From: Georgenia thermotolerans | GTDB lineage: Bacteria; Actinomycetota; Actinomycetes; Actinomycetales; Actinomycetaceae | NCBI RefSeq assembly: GCF_009193185.1 | Contig: NZ_VUKF01000006.1 | Span: 62,001 to 126,000 of the forward strand | Direction of reading: 5' to 3' | Length of the DNA stretch: 64,000 nucleotides | In this document: one piece after another, positions 37,018 through 45,800 of the stretch | Layout: each line of letters begins with the position of its first letter | Position numbering within the stretch: the first letter of the stretch is position 1 | Made by a program: the position numbers and the translations under genes | The notes under the pieces: generated by a model | The model's database searches: none | What the model saw: the letters and a program-made list of their open reading frames with translations, nothing else | What the model was told of the DNA's origin: nothing

Positions 37018-37791
37018 TCAGTAGCCGGCGTGCCGCAGGCAGTCCTGGACCGCCTGGGGGTTGTTGCCGTAGGTCTCCACGCAGCGCTGGAAGTCCGGGC
37101 CGAAGACCTCGGGGGCGACCTGGGAGAACAGGTAGGACCCGAAGATCGCCGAGGCGATGCCGAGCAGGACGGCGAGGGCGCCGAGGACGACGCCGGCGAT
37201 GGACTGCGAGCGGTTGGTCGCCTCGCCGCGACCCACCCGGCTCAGCGACACGGCGCCGAGGATGATCGCGACGACGCCGCCCACGAGGCCCAGCAGCCCG
37301 ACGAACGGCACCCAGGCGACGAGCACGGCGATGATTCCGATGACCAGCGCGGCGACGCCCAGGCCGTTGCGCGGGCCGCCGTGAACCGTCGCGCCGTACG
37401 GGGTGCCGGCATACGACCCGCCCGGCTGGCCGTACTGGCCGGTGCCGTAGCCGGGCTGGCCGTAGCTGCCGGGCTGGCCGTACGGGCCGGGCTGGCCGTA
37501 CGGGCCGGGCTGGCCGTAGGGGCCCGGCTGACCGTGCTGCGGGGCGCCGTACTGGGGCTGTCCGTAGCCGGGCTGGCCGTAGCCGGGCTGACCGTGCTCG
37601 CCCGGCTGCCCGTAGGCGGGCGGCCCGGCTGGCTGGCCTTGCTGGCCCGGCTGGCTGGGCTGGCCCGGCTGGCTGGACGAGCCGGCCGGCTGGGCGTAGG
37701 GGCCAGGCGCGCCGGCCGGGGGGACGTCGTCGCGGGGGCCGCCGTCGGTGGGGCGCTCGTCCGGGTTGCCCGAAGGCGGTGGTGCGCTCAT
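37018..37791 (-). CDS. DUF4190 membrane protein with GYGQPG-type repeats
   Basis: 257-aa protein. Residues 1-145 are disordered and built of Pro/Gln/Gly/Tyr repeats ([18 protein letters not shown]; over 15 units). A DUF4190 part follows with two helices (~155-182, [20 protein letters not shown], and ~205-225) flanking a small loop, [18 protein letters not shown]. The tail has two Cys in [18 protein letters not shown], perhaps a disulfide. ATG at 37791 has GAGTGGG upstream; a longer start adds 12 residues. Similar Pro/Tyr-rich N-termini occur in actinobacterial envelope proteins and can drive condensation; function here unknown. Confidence 0.82.
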   Translation of the reverse strand: MSAPPPSGNPDERPTDGGPRDDVPPAGAPGPYAQPAGSSSQPGQPSQPGQQGQPAGPPAYGQPGEHGQPGYGQPGYGQPQYGAPQHGQPGPYGQPGPYGQPGPYGQPGSYGQPGYGTGQYGQPGGSYAGTPYGATVHGGPRNGLGVAALVIGIIAVLVAWVPFVGLLGLVGGVVAIILGAVSLSRVGRGEATNRSQSIAGVVLGALAVLLGIASAIFGSYLFSQVAPEVFGPDFQRCVETYGNNPQAVQDCLRHAGY

Positions 37792-37909
37792 GATGACCCA
37801 CTCTCGTCGTAGGACGCGTGGTCTCATCGTCGCACCGACGGTGGCGGGGCGGGACGTCCCCCATGTGCGGGGCGGCGTGCGGGGCGGCGGCCTCGGCTCG
37901 TCCGGCGGC

Positions 37910-38770
37910 TCAGGGGACGACGAACCGGGTGACCTCGGCGACGACGCCCGGGTCGCGCAGGATCCGCTGGTGCCCGAGGGACTCGGTGGTGTGCAGGCGC
38001 GCCGCCGGCCACGCGCCGGCGACCCGCACGCCGTCGGCGTAGGGCACCTCCTTGTCGTGGCGGTCGTGGACCACGAGCGTGGGGGTGGGCAGCGTCATCT
38101 CGGCGAGGTCGAAGTCGCGTACGGGTCGGCCAGCGAGCGCCTCGAGCCGGCGCTCGAAGCGCGTCCGGGTCCGCTCGCCGTAGCCGAGCACCCGGGCGAG
38201 CTCCGCGGTCATCGACATGACGTCCACGCTGGGCGCGACGAGCGCCAGACGGCCGACCGGCAGCCCGGCGCGGACGGCCAGCGCCGTCGTCGTGCAGCCG
38301 AGGGAGTGGGCGACGACGGCGACGGGCGCGCCGTGCACGTCCGCCACCGCCGTGAACGCCTCGGCGATCTCGATGGCGGTGCTGCGCCGGGGGCCGAGGT
38401 GCCCGGGCGGGGACTCGCCGTGGCTGGGGGCGTCGAAGGCGACCACGCGCCGTCCGGCGGCCACGAGCGGGGCGACGAACGCGCCCAGCTGGCCGCGCCA
38501 CCCGCCCCAGCCGTGCGCCAGGTAGACCGGCTCGCCCGCGCCCCAGCTCTCCACGACGACGCGGCGCCCGCCCGGCAGCGGCACGGCGGAGGTCGTCCCG
38601 GGCTCGGGGCGCTCGTCGCGCCGTCGTCCGCCGTTGCGGGGCAGGGTGCACCACACCCGCAGCGCCCAGCGGGCGGCGAGGTCGGGGGCGAGCCGGTCGG
38701 CGGCGGCGAACGCCGCGCGCAGGGCCGCGAGCCGCGCGGATGCCCGGACGGCGGACGGCGTGGTCGTCAT
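37910..38770 (-). CDS. Alpha/beta hydrolase
   Basis: 286-aa alpha/beta hydrolase. [12 protein letters not shown] is the oxyanion loop, FDAPSHGES precedes the elbow, the nucleophile Ser is in [12 protein letters not shown], the acid Asp in [12 protein letters not shown] and the His in ESLGHQRIL. No signal peptide. ATG at 38770 after GAGGAGG. 87 nt downstream of the sugar permease gene with a terminator between, so separately transcribed. Substrate unknown. Confidence 0.88.
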   Translation of the reverse strand: MTTTPSAVRASARLAALRAAFAAADRLAPDLAARWALRVWCTLPRNGGRRRDERPEPGTTSAVPLPGGRRVVVESWGAGEPVYLAHGWGGWRGQLGAFVAPLVAAGRRVVAFDAPSHGESPPGHLGPRRSTAIEIAEAFTAVADVHGAPVAVVAHSLGCTTTALAVRAGLPVGRLALVAPSVDVMSMTAELARVLGYGERTRTRFERRLEALAGRPVRDFDLAEMTLPTPTLVVHDRHDKEVPYADGVRVAGAWPAARLHTTESLGHQRILRDPGVVAEVTRFVVP

Positions 38771-38804
38771 CGGTCCTCCTCGTGCGTGCCCGTGGGTGCC
38801 CGGT

Positions 38805-38832
38805 CCGGCCGTCGTCGGCCAGCGACGGCCGG
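38805..38832 (-). terminator. Terminator of the first sugar ABC operon
   Basis: CCGGCCGTCG (38805-38814) pairs with 38823-38832 over an 8-nt loop, 25 nt beyond the permease stop at 38857. Confidence 0.6.
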
Positions 38833-38856
38833 TCCGCCCCGGTGAGGGCGGCGCCG

Positions 38857-39759
38857 TCAGCCCTTGACGGAGCCCGACATCAGGCCGCCCACGAAGTACT
38901 TGCCCAGGATGACGTACACGACGAGCGTGGGCAGGGAAGCGAACAGCGCGCCGGCCATCGAGACGCCGTAGTTCTGCAGCAGCGCGCCGTTGGCGAGGTT
39001 GTTCAGCGCGAGGGTGACGGGGCCGTTCTGGCTCGAGGAGAAGAAGACGGCGAAGAGGAAGTCGTTCCACGCCGAGGTGAACTGCCAGATGAGCACCACC
39101 ACGAAGCTGGGGATCGAGATGGGCAGCACCACCGAGGCATAGGTGCGCAGCATCCCGGCGCCGTCGACCCGGGCGGCCTCGATGAGCTCCCTGGGCACCG
39201 ACGCGTAGTAGTTGCGGAAGATCAGCGTGGTGATCGGGATGCCGTAGATGACGTGCAGCAGGATCAGGGTGGGGATGCCGCTGGGCAGCCCCACGGCCAG
39301 CACGATCTGGTTGAGCGGGATCATCACCGCCTGGTAGGGGATGAACATCCCGAACAGGATCAGGGTGAAGACGACGTTCGCGCCCTTGAAGCTCCAGCGG
39401 GAGAGCACGAAGCCGTTCATCGAGCCGAGGAAGGCCGAGATGACCGCGGCGGGGACGACCATCTGCACCGAGCGCCAGATCGACGGCGACAGCGCCTCCC
39501 AGGCGGCCCGCCAGTTGTCCAGCGTCCACAGCGTCGGCAGCGCCCACGCCCGGGCGGGCGAGGCGTCCCCGGTGCCCTTGAAGCTGGTGACCAGCAGGAC
39601 GTAGACGGGGATGAGCACGATGACCACGGACAGGAGCAGCAGCGCGTAGCGCACCGTGCGGGCCACGGAGAACCGCCCGGCCGGCGGCCGCTTGGCGCTC
39701 GGGCGAGGGGCGCGCGCGACATCGCCCAGCGGGGCGGCCGTGGTGGAGGTGGTGGTCAT
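38857..39759 (-). CDS. Sugar ABC transporter permease (MalG type)
   Basis: 300-aa inner permease with six helices and the EAA loop ELIEAARVDGAGMLRTYASVVLPIS (coupling to the ATPase). N-terminal cytosolic ~35 residues are Pro/Ala-rich. Other signatures: FVLSRWSFKG, FIPYQAVMIPL, SAWNDFLFAVFF, C-terminal SGSVKG. ATG overlaps the stop of the other permease (ATGA). Part of binding protein-permease-permease operon. Confidence 0.93.
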   Translation of the reverse strand: MTTTSTTAAPLGDVARAPRPSAKRPPAGRFSVARTVRYALLLLSVVIVLIPVYVLLVTSFKGTGDASPARAWALPTLWTLDNWRAAWEALSPSIWRSVQMVVPAAVISAFLGSMNGFVLSRWSFKGANVVFTLILFGMFIPYQAVMIPLNQIVLAVGLPSGIPTLILLHVIYGIPITTLIFRNYYASVPRELIEAARVDGAGMLRTYASVVLPISIPSFVVVLIWQFTSAWNDFLFAVFFSSSQNGPVTLALNNLANGALLQNYGVSMAGALFASLPTLVVYVILGKYFVGGLMSGSVKG

Positions 39760-40658
39760 CGCCCGGCGTCCTTCCGCGAGGTGTGGATGAGGTAGGGCAC
39801 CACGAGCACCGCGACGATGATCAGCAGGATCGAGCCCACCGCGGCGGCGTTGGCGTAGTCGTAGCTGGACTTGAAGACGTACATGTCCACCGCCGGCACC
39901 TTGGTCTGGTAGTTCGACGGCTTGGAGATCGACATGATGAGGTCGAACGCCTTCAGCGACATGTGGCCGATGATGATCAGCGCCGACAGCGCCACGGGGG
40001 AGAGCTGGGGGAAGAGCACGTGGCGGTACAGCTGCCACTCGCTCGCGCCGTCCATCCGGGCGGCCTCGCGCAGCTCCTCGGGGATGCCCCGGAAGCCGGC
40101 CAGGAACAGGGCCATGACGTAGCCCGACAGCTGCCAGATCGCCGGGATGGCGATGGCGGCGATGCCCACCGAGATGTTGTTCCACCAGGGGTTCTGGAGG
40201 AAGTCGAGGCCGACCATCTGGAACAGGCGGTTCAGGCCCAGGGCGCTCTCGCCCTCGTTGGAGTTCAGCAGCCAGCGCCACACCACGCCGGAGGCGATGA
40301 AGGAGACCGCCATCGGGAAGAGGTAGACGGACCGGAAGAATCCCTCGCCCCGCACCGGGCGCTCGAGCAGCCAGGCCCAGACGAAGCCGATGACCATCGT
40401 GCCCACGAGGAACACCGCGGTGTAGAGCAGCAGGTTCTTCAGCGAGTGCTGGAAGTCCGGCGAGCCCAGGAGGTCGAGGTAGTTCTTCGCCCCGACGAGC
40501 GCCGTCGGTGCCTGCCCGGTGGCCTGCTGGGCGGTGTGGCTGTCCGTGAGGGAGGTCTGGAGGTTGACGACGATCAACCCGTAGACGAACACGCCGACGA
40601 GGAGGAGGGACGGGGCCAGCAGCAGCAGCGGGGGGCCCCAGCGCTTGACGGTCTTCAC
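39756..40658 (-). CDS. Sugar ABC transporter permease (MalF type)
   Basis: 300-aa permease with six helices: PPLLLLAPSLLLVGVFVYGL first; EAA loop ELREAARMDGASEWQLYRHVLFPQL. FRSVYLFPMAVSFIASGVVWRWL and AFDLIMSISK are typical of CUT1 importers. GTG at 40658 has AGGAGC upstream. Follows the binding-protein gene after a 142-nt gap containing a hairpin. Confidence 0.93.
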   Translation of the reverse strand: MKTVKRWGPPLLLLAPSLLLVGVFVYGLIVVNLQTSLTDSHTAQQATGQAPTALVGAKNYLDLLGSPDFQHSLKNLLLYTAVFLVGTMVIGFVWAWLLERPVRGEGFFRSVYLFPMAVSFIASGVVWRWLLNSNEGESALGLNRLFQMVGLDFLQNPWWNNISVGIAAIAIPAIWQLSGYVMALFLAGFRGIPEELREAARMDGASEWQLYRHVLFPQLSPVALSALIIIGHMSLKAFDLIMSISKPSNYQTKVPAVDMYVFKSSYDYANAAAVGSILLIIVAVLVVPYLIHTSRKDAGR

Positions 40659-40735
40659 AGACGCTCCTGTGCGGTGGTGGTGCGGTGGCCGCGGGTGGTC
40701 CGGGCCAGGGCGCGGACGCGTGGCGTCCGAGATGT

Positions 40736-40774
40736 CCCGACGGCGGGCGCGGAGGGGGATCGCCCGCCGTCGGG
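40736..40774 (-). repeat. Intercistronic hairpin between binding protein and permease genes
   Basis: Perfect 14-bp stem (40736-40749 with 40761-40774), 11-nt loop. Similar 14-bp hairpin at the matching place in the second sugar operon (57759-57794). Likely stabilises the binding-protein message or reduces read-through. Confidence 0.7.
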
Positions 40775-40800
40775 GGTGCGCGCCGGGGCGCGCAGCTCGG

Positions 40801-42084
40801 TCAGGATCCGGCGACGGCGTTGGCCAGGTCCTGCTGGTAGGCGGCCAGGTCCGAGGCGCCGGTGGTGAACTTGCTGGTGGCGTCGGAGATGGCGTTGAGC
40901 ACGGCGACCGGCGTGGCCGCGCCGTGGGCGAGCGACGGCACGATGGTGTCCTTGCCGTAGGCCTCGATCGCGCTCTGCTGGTACTCGGAGAAGTCCGAGG
41001 GGTTGGCGTCGGTGCGGGCCGGGATGGAGCCCTTGGCCTTGTTGAACGCCGTCTGACCCTCGAGGGAGCCGACCGTCTCCAGCCACGCCTTGGCGCCGTC
41101 GGGGTGCGGGGCGCCGACGGGGAGGGTGAAGGAGTCGGCGAGGAAGCCGAACATCGAGTCGCTGCCGGGCACCGGGAACTCGACGAAGTCGGTGCCGCGG
41201 GCCTTGTCCTGCTCCTCGAAGGCCGCGACGGCCCAGTCGCCCATCACGTTGTAGGCGGCGTTGCCGTCGATGACCATCTGGGTGGCCTCGGGCCAGTCCA
41301 GGCCGTCACGGTCGGAGTTGGTGTAGCTCATGAGGGTCTGGAAGTCCTCCAGGGCCGCGGTGACCTCGGCGCCCTTCCAGTCCGTCGTCCCGTCCCACAG
41401 GCCGTTGTAGGCCTCGGCGCCCAGGTCGGCCATGAGGACCGTCTCGAGCAGGTGCACCTGGGTCCAGGTGGTGGCCACGGACAGCGGCGTCTTGCCGGTC
41501 GCCTTGATCTTCTCCAGGTCGGCGATCCACGCGTCCATGTCGGCGGGCACGGCGGCCGCGTCCACCCCGGCCTCCTTGAGGACCGCGGGGTTGGCCCACA
41601 CCACATTGGAGCGGTGGATGTTGGAGGGGATCGAGTAGATCTTGCCGTCCACGGTGAGCAGGTCGACGAGGTCCTGCGGGAACGCGTCGCGCAGCTTGAA
41701 CTCGTCGTAGAGGCTGGAGACGTCCTCGAGCTGGGCGGCGTTGATGTAGTCGGTCAGCTCCTTGCCGGCGTGGGCCTGGAACGTGTCCGGCGGGTCGCCG
41801 GCCTGCAGGCGCGACTGCAGCAGGTCCTTCGCGGCGGAGCCGGCGCCGCCGGCCACCGCGCCGTTGACGAACTTGACGTCGCTGTGCTGCTGCTCGAACA
41901 CGCTCACCATGGCGTCCAGGCCGGCCTTCTCCGAGCCCTGGGCCCACCAGGTGAAGACCTCGACCTCGTTGCCGCCGCCGCCACCGCTGGTGTCGCCGCC
42001 GGAAGCCTTGTCCGATCCGCCGCCGCATGCGGCGAGGACCAGGCTGGCGGCCGCGATCCCGGCCACCGCTGCGATCCGTCGCAT
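40801..42084 (-). CDS. Sugar-binding lipoprotein of a CUT1 ABC importer
   Basis: 427-aa extracellular solute-binding protein (family 1). Lipobox LVLAAC (Cys about 20) followed by a Gly/Ser linker. Mature part: EVFTWWAQGSEKAGLDAMV, LQAGDPPDTFQAHAGKEL, PSNIHRSNVVWANPAVL, MGDWAVAAF. This pattern fits binding proteins for monosaccharides or short glucosides rather than maltose; substrate not proven. ATG at 42084 after AAGGAG. First gene of the importer operon; the ROK gene lies upstream. Confidence 0.92.
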   Translation of the reverse strand: MRRIAAVAGIAAASLVLAACGGGSDKASGGDTSGGGGGNEVEVFTWWAQGSEKAGLDAMVSVFEQQHSDVKFVNGAVAGGAGSAAKDLLQSRLQAGDPPDTFQAHAGKELTDYINAAQLEDVSSLYDEFKLRDAFPQDLVDLLTVDGKIYSIPSNIHRSNVVWANPAVLKEAGVDAAAVPADMDAWIADLEKIKATGKTPLSVATTWTQVHLLETVLMADLGAEAYNGLWDGTTDWKGAEVTAALEDFQTLMSYTNSDRDGLDWPEATQMVIDGNAAYNVMGDWAVAAFEEQDKARGTDFVEFPVPGSDSMFGFLADSFTLPVGAPHPDGAKAWLETVGSLEGQTAFNKAKGSIPARTDANPSDFSEYQQSAIEAYGKDTIVPSLAHGAATPVAVLNAISDATSKFTTGASDLAAYQQDLANAVAGS

Positions 42085-42200
42085 CTGACACTCTCCTTCG
42101 AAACTTCGTCGTCCCGTCAGCACGGCGGGGGTGCCGTGCCGCAGCCTGTCGTCCCCGAGCTGGCCATCCTCATCGTCGGGCCAATCGCGGACTTTGTCAC

Positions 42201-42227
42201 CGATTTGCTAGAAATCGTCGTCGATTT
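42201..42227 (-). promoter_or_regulatory. Operator candidate for the ROK-regulated sugar operon
   Basis: CGATTT-N5-AAATCG (42201-42217) is a perfect inverted repeat and CGATTT recurs at 42222-42227, 21 bp after the first copy. It lies ~120 bp upstream of the binding-protein start in an AT-richer part of the 228-bp gap 42085-42312. The rest of the gap shows nothing clear. Confidence 0.45.
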
Positions 42228-42312
42228 GTGATGTACGCGAGCCTAACGTGAGCGGCGGGCGAAGCGCGAACCCGAGCAGAACCGCACAGCACCGCTCACC
42301 GGAGGTCGTGCG

Positions 42313-43509
42313 TCAGCCGGTGCCGCCCGGCAACGGCGCCGATTCCAGGGCGAGGGCGAGCGCGCCCAGCACCGCCGCCCGGTCGCCGAGCAGGCCCCGT
42401 TCCACGCGCGCCCGGGCGGCCACCGACGGGATGGCGTCGCGCCGCAGGCCGGTGCGCACGGCCCCGAGGAACGCCTCCCCGGCCCTCACGAACGGGCCAC
42501 CGAGGAGGATCAGCTCCGGATCGACGAGGTTGGCCAGCAGCGCGACGCCGCGGCCCACGTGGCGGCCGACGTCCTCGATCACCCGCCGGCACGCCGGGTC
42601 ACCGGCGCCGCAGGCCTCGATGACCTGGTCGATCGTCAGGTCCGGCCCCAGCGTCGGGCGGAGCAGCTCGAGGGCGGAGGGGACGGACGCGACGGTCTCC
42701 AGGCACCCGCGGTTGCCGCACCGGCACACCGCCCCCGCCGGCTCCAGCGGGGAGTGGCCCAGCTCGCCGGCGGTGCCGCCGAAGCCCCGGTGGAGGTGGC
42801 CGTCGAGCACCATCCCCGCCCCGATGCCGGTGGAGATCTTCACGTAGACGGCGTTGCGCACGCCCCGGGCCGCGCCCCAGCGCGACTCGGCCAGGACGGC
42901 CAGGTTGGCGTCGTTGTCCGTGGCCGCCGGGACGCCCAGCCGGGCCCCGACCTCGCGTGCCATGTCGTACCCGACCCAGCCGCTGAGGATGGTGCCCGGT
43001 CCGACAGTCTGGGAGCTGCGCTCCACCGGCCCGGGCAGGCCCAGGCCGACGGCGCGCAGGTCGCCAGGTGCGCGCCCGGACGCCTCGAGGAGGTCGGCGA
43101 GCAGGTCGAGCACGATCGGGGTCGTCTCGGGCCCGGAGTGACCGAGGGGGAGCGGGACCTCGCGCTCGGCCACGACCTGGCCGTCCGCGGTGGCTAGCGC
43201 CGCCCGGACGTGGGTGCGCCCGACGTCCACGCCGCCCACGACGCCGCCCTGCGGCGCCAGTCCGAACGTGCGGGCGGGGCGGCCGCGTCCTCGGGTGACC
43301 GGGTCCGCCGGGTTCTCCACGAGGGTGCCGTCGGCGACGAGGTCGGCGACGATCCCGGCCACGGTGGTCGGGGAGAGCTCCAGGGTGCGGGCGATGGCCG
43401 CCCGTGAGAGCGCGCCGCGCTCGCCGAGCAGGCGCACCACGGCCCGCTGGTTGCGGCCGCGGGGGCCCGTGCCGGACGGCGCCGGGGTGGTCGCTTCTGT
43501 GCGGGCCAC
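42313..43509 (-). CDS. ROK-family transcriptional regulator
   Basis: 398-aa repressor of NagC/XylR type. N-terminal winged helix (~17-75): QRAVVRLLGERGALSRAAIARTLELSPTTVAGIV. ROK sugar-binding domain: GGVDVGRTHVRAAL (ATP/phosphate-1-like), DNDANLAVLAE, STGIGAGMVLDG, GELGH and the zinc motif CRCGNRGCLE. GTG at 43509 chosen because GGAGGG lies five bases upstream; the TTG at 43521 would use that sequence as codons. Upstream of and probably controlling the sugar importer, with its own promoter. Confidence 0.92.
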   Translation of the reverse strand: MARTEATTPAPSGTGPRGRNQRAVVRLLGERGALSRAAIARTLELSPTTVAGIVADLVADGTLVENPADPVTRGRGRPARTFGLAPQGGVVGGVDVGRTHVRAALATADGQVVAEREVPLPLGHSGPETTPIVLDLLADLLEASGRAPGDLRAVGLGLPGPVERSSQTVGPGTILSGWVGYDMAREVGARLGVPAATDNDANLAVLAESRWGAARGVRNAVYVKISTGIGAGMVLDGHLHRGFGGTAGELGHSPLEPAGAVCRCGNRGCLETVASVPSALELLRPTLGPDLTIDQVIEACGAGDPACRRVIEDVGRHVGRGVALLANLVDPELILLGGPFVRAGEAFLGAVRTGLRRDAIPSVAARARVERGLLGDRAAVLGALALALESAPLPGGTG

Positions 43510-43784
43510 CTGACCCTCCAATTTACGTCAGTTTTGGACAATATTGCTGTCCCGGTGGCCGCATTATCCACCGACGTCGGGACTAATCGAGGCGGTTCGC
43601 GCTCGGCGCGCAGAAATAGACGCGCCCGTGGCGTGCCGGCACCGCTGAGCCTCGGCGGCGCGGGGGAGTGCTTTCAGACCGACGGCGCGGTGGGGCGGGC
43701 CGGCTTTCATCTCCACAGCGCGGCGTCGCGGACCGGCCTTCGGCCTCACGGGGCGGCGCGGCGGACCGCGAGCGAGGATGGTCC
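43510..43784. other. Gene-free stretch: ROK promoter side and degenerate repeats
   Basis: The ROK-proximal part is AT-rich and has CAATATTG (43539-43546) and CCAA-N12-TTGG (43518-43537), possible autoregulatory sites. From about 43667 to 43765 there are three diverged ~32-bp units containing GGCTTTCA/GGCCTTCG and GCGCGG blocks. No intact gene seen. Confidence 0.45.
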
Positions 43785-44078
43785 ATGGCCGAGTGCACGC
43801 ACCTCGACACGGTTGCCGACGTCCAGCCCTCCAGCACCGGGTGCGAGGACTGTCTGCGCATCGGCGGGCGGTGGGTCCACCTGCGGATGTGCATGCGCTG
43901 CGGGCACGTGGGGTGCTGCGACAACTCCCCGAACCGCCACGCCACCGCGCACTGGCGGGAGCACCCGGACCATCCCCTCGTCCGCTCCTACGAGCCGGGC
44001 GAGGACTGGTGGTGGTGCTACCTCGACCAGCTGCTCTTCGAGGTGCGCGGAGCTCCCCCTGCTCCCTCGCACCCGTGA
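43785..44078 (+). CDS. UBP-type zinc finger protein
   Basis: 97-aa protein that is essentially one zf-UBP domain: ECTHLDTVADV, GCEDCLRIGGRWVHLRMCMRCGHVGCCDNS, then the His cluster NRHATAHWREHPDHPLV and WWWCYLDQL. The Cys/His ligands for three zinc sites are present. In eukaryotes the fold binds ubiquitin's C-terminal glycines; bacterial copies are common in actinobacteria but their ligand is unknown. ATG 43785 follows GAGG. Confidence 0.9.
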   Translation: MAECTHLDTVADVQPSSTGCEDCLRIGGRWVHLRMCMRCGHVGCCDNSPNRHATAHWREHPDHPLVRSYEPGEDWWWCYLDQLLFEVRGAPPAPSHP

Positions 44079-44144
44079 GCGCCCGGCCGGGCCACCGCAG
44101 CCCGGCCTCGCGACGCGGTCACGGAAGGACGGCTGTGCGCAGAG

Positions 44145-45002
44145 TCAGGGGAAGACGACGGTGCGCTGCCCGTCGAGCAGCACGCGGTGCTCGGCGTGCC
44201 AGCGCACCGCGCGGGCCAGCACCCGCCGCTCGACGTCCTGGCCGCGGGCCACCATCTCCGCGACGTCGTCGGCGTGGGTGACGCGCTCGACGTCCTGCTC
44301 GATGATCGGGCCTTCGTCCAGGTCCGCGGTGACGTAGTGCGCCGTCGCGCCGATGAGCTTCACGCCCCGGGTGTGCGCCTGGGCATAGGGCCGGGCGCCC
44401 TTGAAGCTCGGCAGGAAGGAGTGGTGGATGTTGATGACGTTGCCGGCCAGCTCGGTGCACACCTCGTCCGAGAGGATCTGCATGTAGCGGGCCAGCACCA
44501 CCAGCTCGACGTCGTGCTCGCGGACGAGGTTGAGCAGGGCCTGCTCGGCGTCCCGCTTGGTCTCCTTCGTCACCGGGATGTGGTGGAAGGGCGCGCCGTA
44601 GAAGGAGGCGATGGGCTCGAGGTCCGGGTGGTTGGCGACGACGCCGACGACGTCGATGGGCAGGCCCTGGAAGCGCTGCCGGAAGAGCAGGTCCACCAGG
44701 CAGTGGGCCTCCTTGGAGGCCATGATCAGGGTGCGGACCGGGCGGCCGACCTCGTCGAGCTTCCACGTCATGTCGAACTCGCGGGCCACCGCCGCCAGCG
44801 CGCCCTCGACCTCCTGGCGCGGGGCGCGGGTCTCGACCTGCACCCGCATGAAGAACAGTCCGGTGGAGGGGTCCCCGAACTGCTGGGACTCGGTGATGTT
44901 CCCGCCGTGCTCGGCGAGGGCCCCGGACACGGCGTGGACGATCCCGGGGCGGTCGGGGCAGGAGAGGGCGAGGACAAGGTGCTCGACGGGTGCGGCGCTC
45001 AC
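44145..45002 (-). CDS. purU: Formyltetrahydrofolate deformylase
   Basis: 285-aa enzyme releasing formate from 10-formyl-THF and so balancing the one-carbon pool. N-terminal ACT domain (~8-85): VLALSCPDRPGIVHAVSGALAEHGGNI. C-terminal formyltransferase-like domain: RTLIMASKEAHCLVDLL, GVVANHPDL, NIHHSFLPSFKGARPY (catalytic His) and DLDEGPIIEQDV (Asp). GTG at 45002 has TACCCT (minus, 45015-45010) seven bases upstream: leaderless. Placed 0.8 kb from glyA-folD. Confidence 0.96.
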   Translation of the reverse strand: MSAAPVEHLVLALSCPDRPGIVHAVSGALAEHGGNITESQQFGDPSTGLFFMRVQVETRAPRQEVEGALAAVAREFDMTWKLDEVGRPVRTLIMASKEAHCLVDLLFRQRFQGLPIDVVGVVANHPDLEPIASFYGAPFHHIPVTKETKRDAEQALLNLVREHDVELVVLARYMQILSDEVCTELAGNVINIHHSFLPSFKGARPYAQAHTRGVKLIGATAHYVTADLDEGPIIEQDVERVTHADDVAEMVARGQDVERRVLARAVRWHAEHRVLLDGQRTVVFP

Positions 45003-45098
45003 CCGCCGGAGGGTAGCGCTCGGGCGTCGCCCCAGGTGGCGGCGTCCGCCTGGCGGTTAACGACGCGGTCCCGTCCGGCTGGATGCCACACTGGGGGC

Positions 45099-45608
45099 AT
45101 GGACGACGTCAGGATCGACCTCATCACCGAGGACGAGGCGGGAGAGCTGCTCACCGTGCGCCGGGCGGCGTTCGTGACCGAGGCGCAGCTGTACGGGGAC
45201 CCGAACCTCCCGGCGCTGACCCAGTCGCTCACCGAGCTGGTCGCGGACATCAACCGGCCCGACGTCGTCACCCTCGGGGCGTGGCTCGGGCACCGCCTCG
45301 TGGGCTCGATCCGCGTCGAGCTCGAGGCGGAGAAGGCCAACCTCGGCCGCCTCGCCGTCGTCCCGGACCTCCAGGGGCGCGGGATCGGCACCAAGCTGCT
45401 CATGGCCGTGCTGCAGTACCTGCCCGAGCAGACCAAGGAGGTCTGGGTGTTCACCGGGCAGGACTCCAAGCAGAACCTCGCGATGTACGCCAAGCAGGGC
45501 TACGAGTACCAGTACGACCAGCACACCGGCGACCTGACCTACGCCTACCTGCGGCGCATCCTGGGAGAGGACGAGCCGGGCGAGAGCCTCGCCGGCCTCG
45601 AGCCCTGA
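45099..45608 (+). CDS. GNAT-family N-acetyltransferase
   Basis: 169-aa GNAT protein. Motif A is LGRLAVVPDLQGRGIGTKLLM (acetyl-CoA pyrophosphate loop QGRGIG); motif B is MYAKQGYEYQ. Acceptor not predictable. ATG 45099 preceded by GGGGGC. Transcribed toward glyA but ends 43 nt before the glyA -10. Confidence 0.88.
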   Translation: MDDVRIDLITEDEAGELLTVRRAAFVTEAQLYGDPNLPALTQSLTELVADINRPDVVTLGAWLGHRLVGSIRVELEAEKANLGRLAVVPDLQGRGIGTKLLMAVLQYLPEQTKEVWVFTGQDSKQNLAMYAKQGYEYQYDQHTGDLTYAYLRRILGEDEPGESLAGLEP

Positions 45609-45650
45609 CGTCCGGCGTGGGACGGCGCCGCCGGGGCCGCGCGCACTTGG

Positions 45651-45780
45651 TAGTCTCGTCGCCGTCGCGACTGGCGCCTGAGGTGGGGAACCACCGGGGA
45701 GCGACATCTGCACCAGATTCGAGGTCGTCCGCCTGGGCCGAGAGTCACCACACCGAGTGCGCACGCACACCGTGTGCGTG
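45651..45780 (+). promoter_or_regulatory. ZTP (pfl) riboswitch controlling glyA-folD
   Basis: A -10, TAGTCT (45651-45656), begins the leader. ZTP aptamer blocks: GTCGCGACTGGCG (45664-45676), GGGGAACCACCGGGGAGCG (45685-45703) and CCGCCTGGGC (45729-45738). CACGCACAC-C-GTGTGCGTG (45762-45780) is a 9-bp hairpin directly before the ribosome site CGGAGGAAG (45791-45799), the likely expression platform. glyA and folD replenish one-carbon folates, the standard ZTP regulon. Confidence 0.95.
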
Positions 45781-45800
45781 AGACCACCAGCGGAGGAAGC

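Noticed and set aside
37430-37680. Possible CRISPR array
   Set aside because: The short repeats are coding units of a Pro/Gln/Gly/Tyr repeat protein; there are no spacers or cas genes.
40736-40774. Hairpin as full terminator of the binding-protein gene
   Set aside because: It is followed by permease genes on the same strand with no other promoter visible, so partial read-through or message stabilisation fits better.
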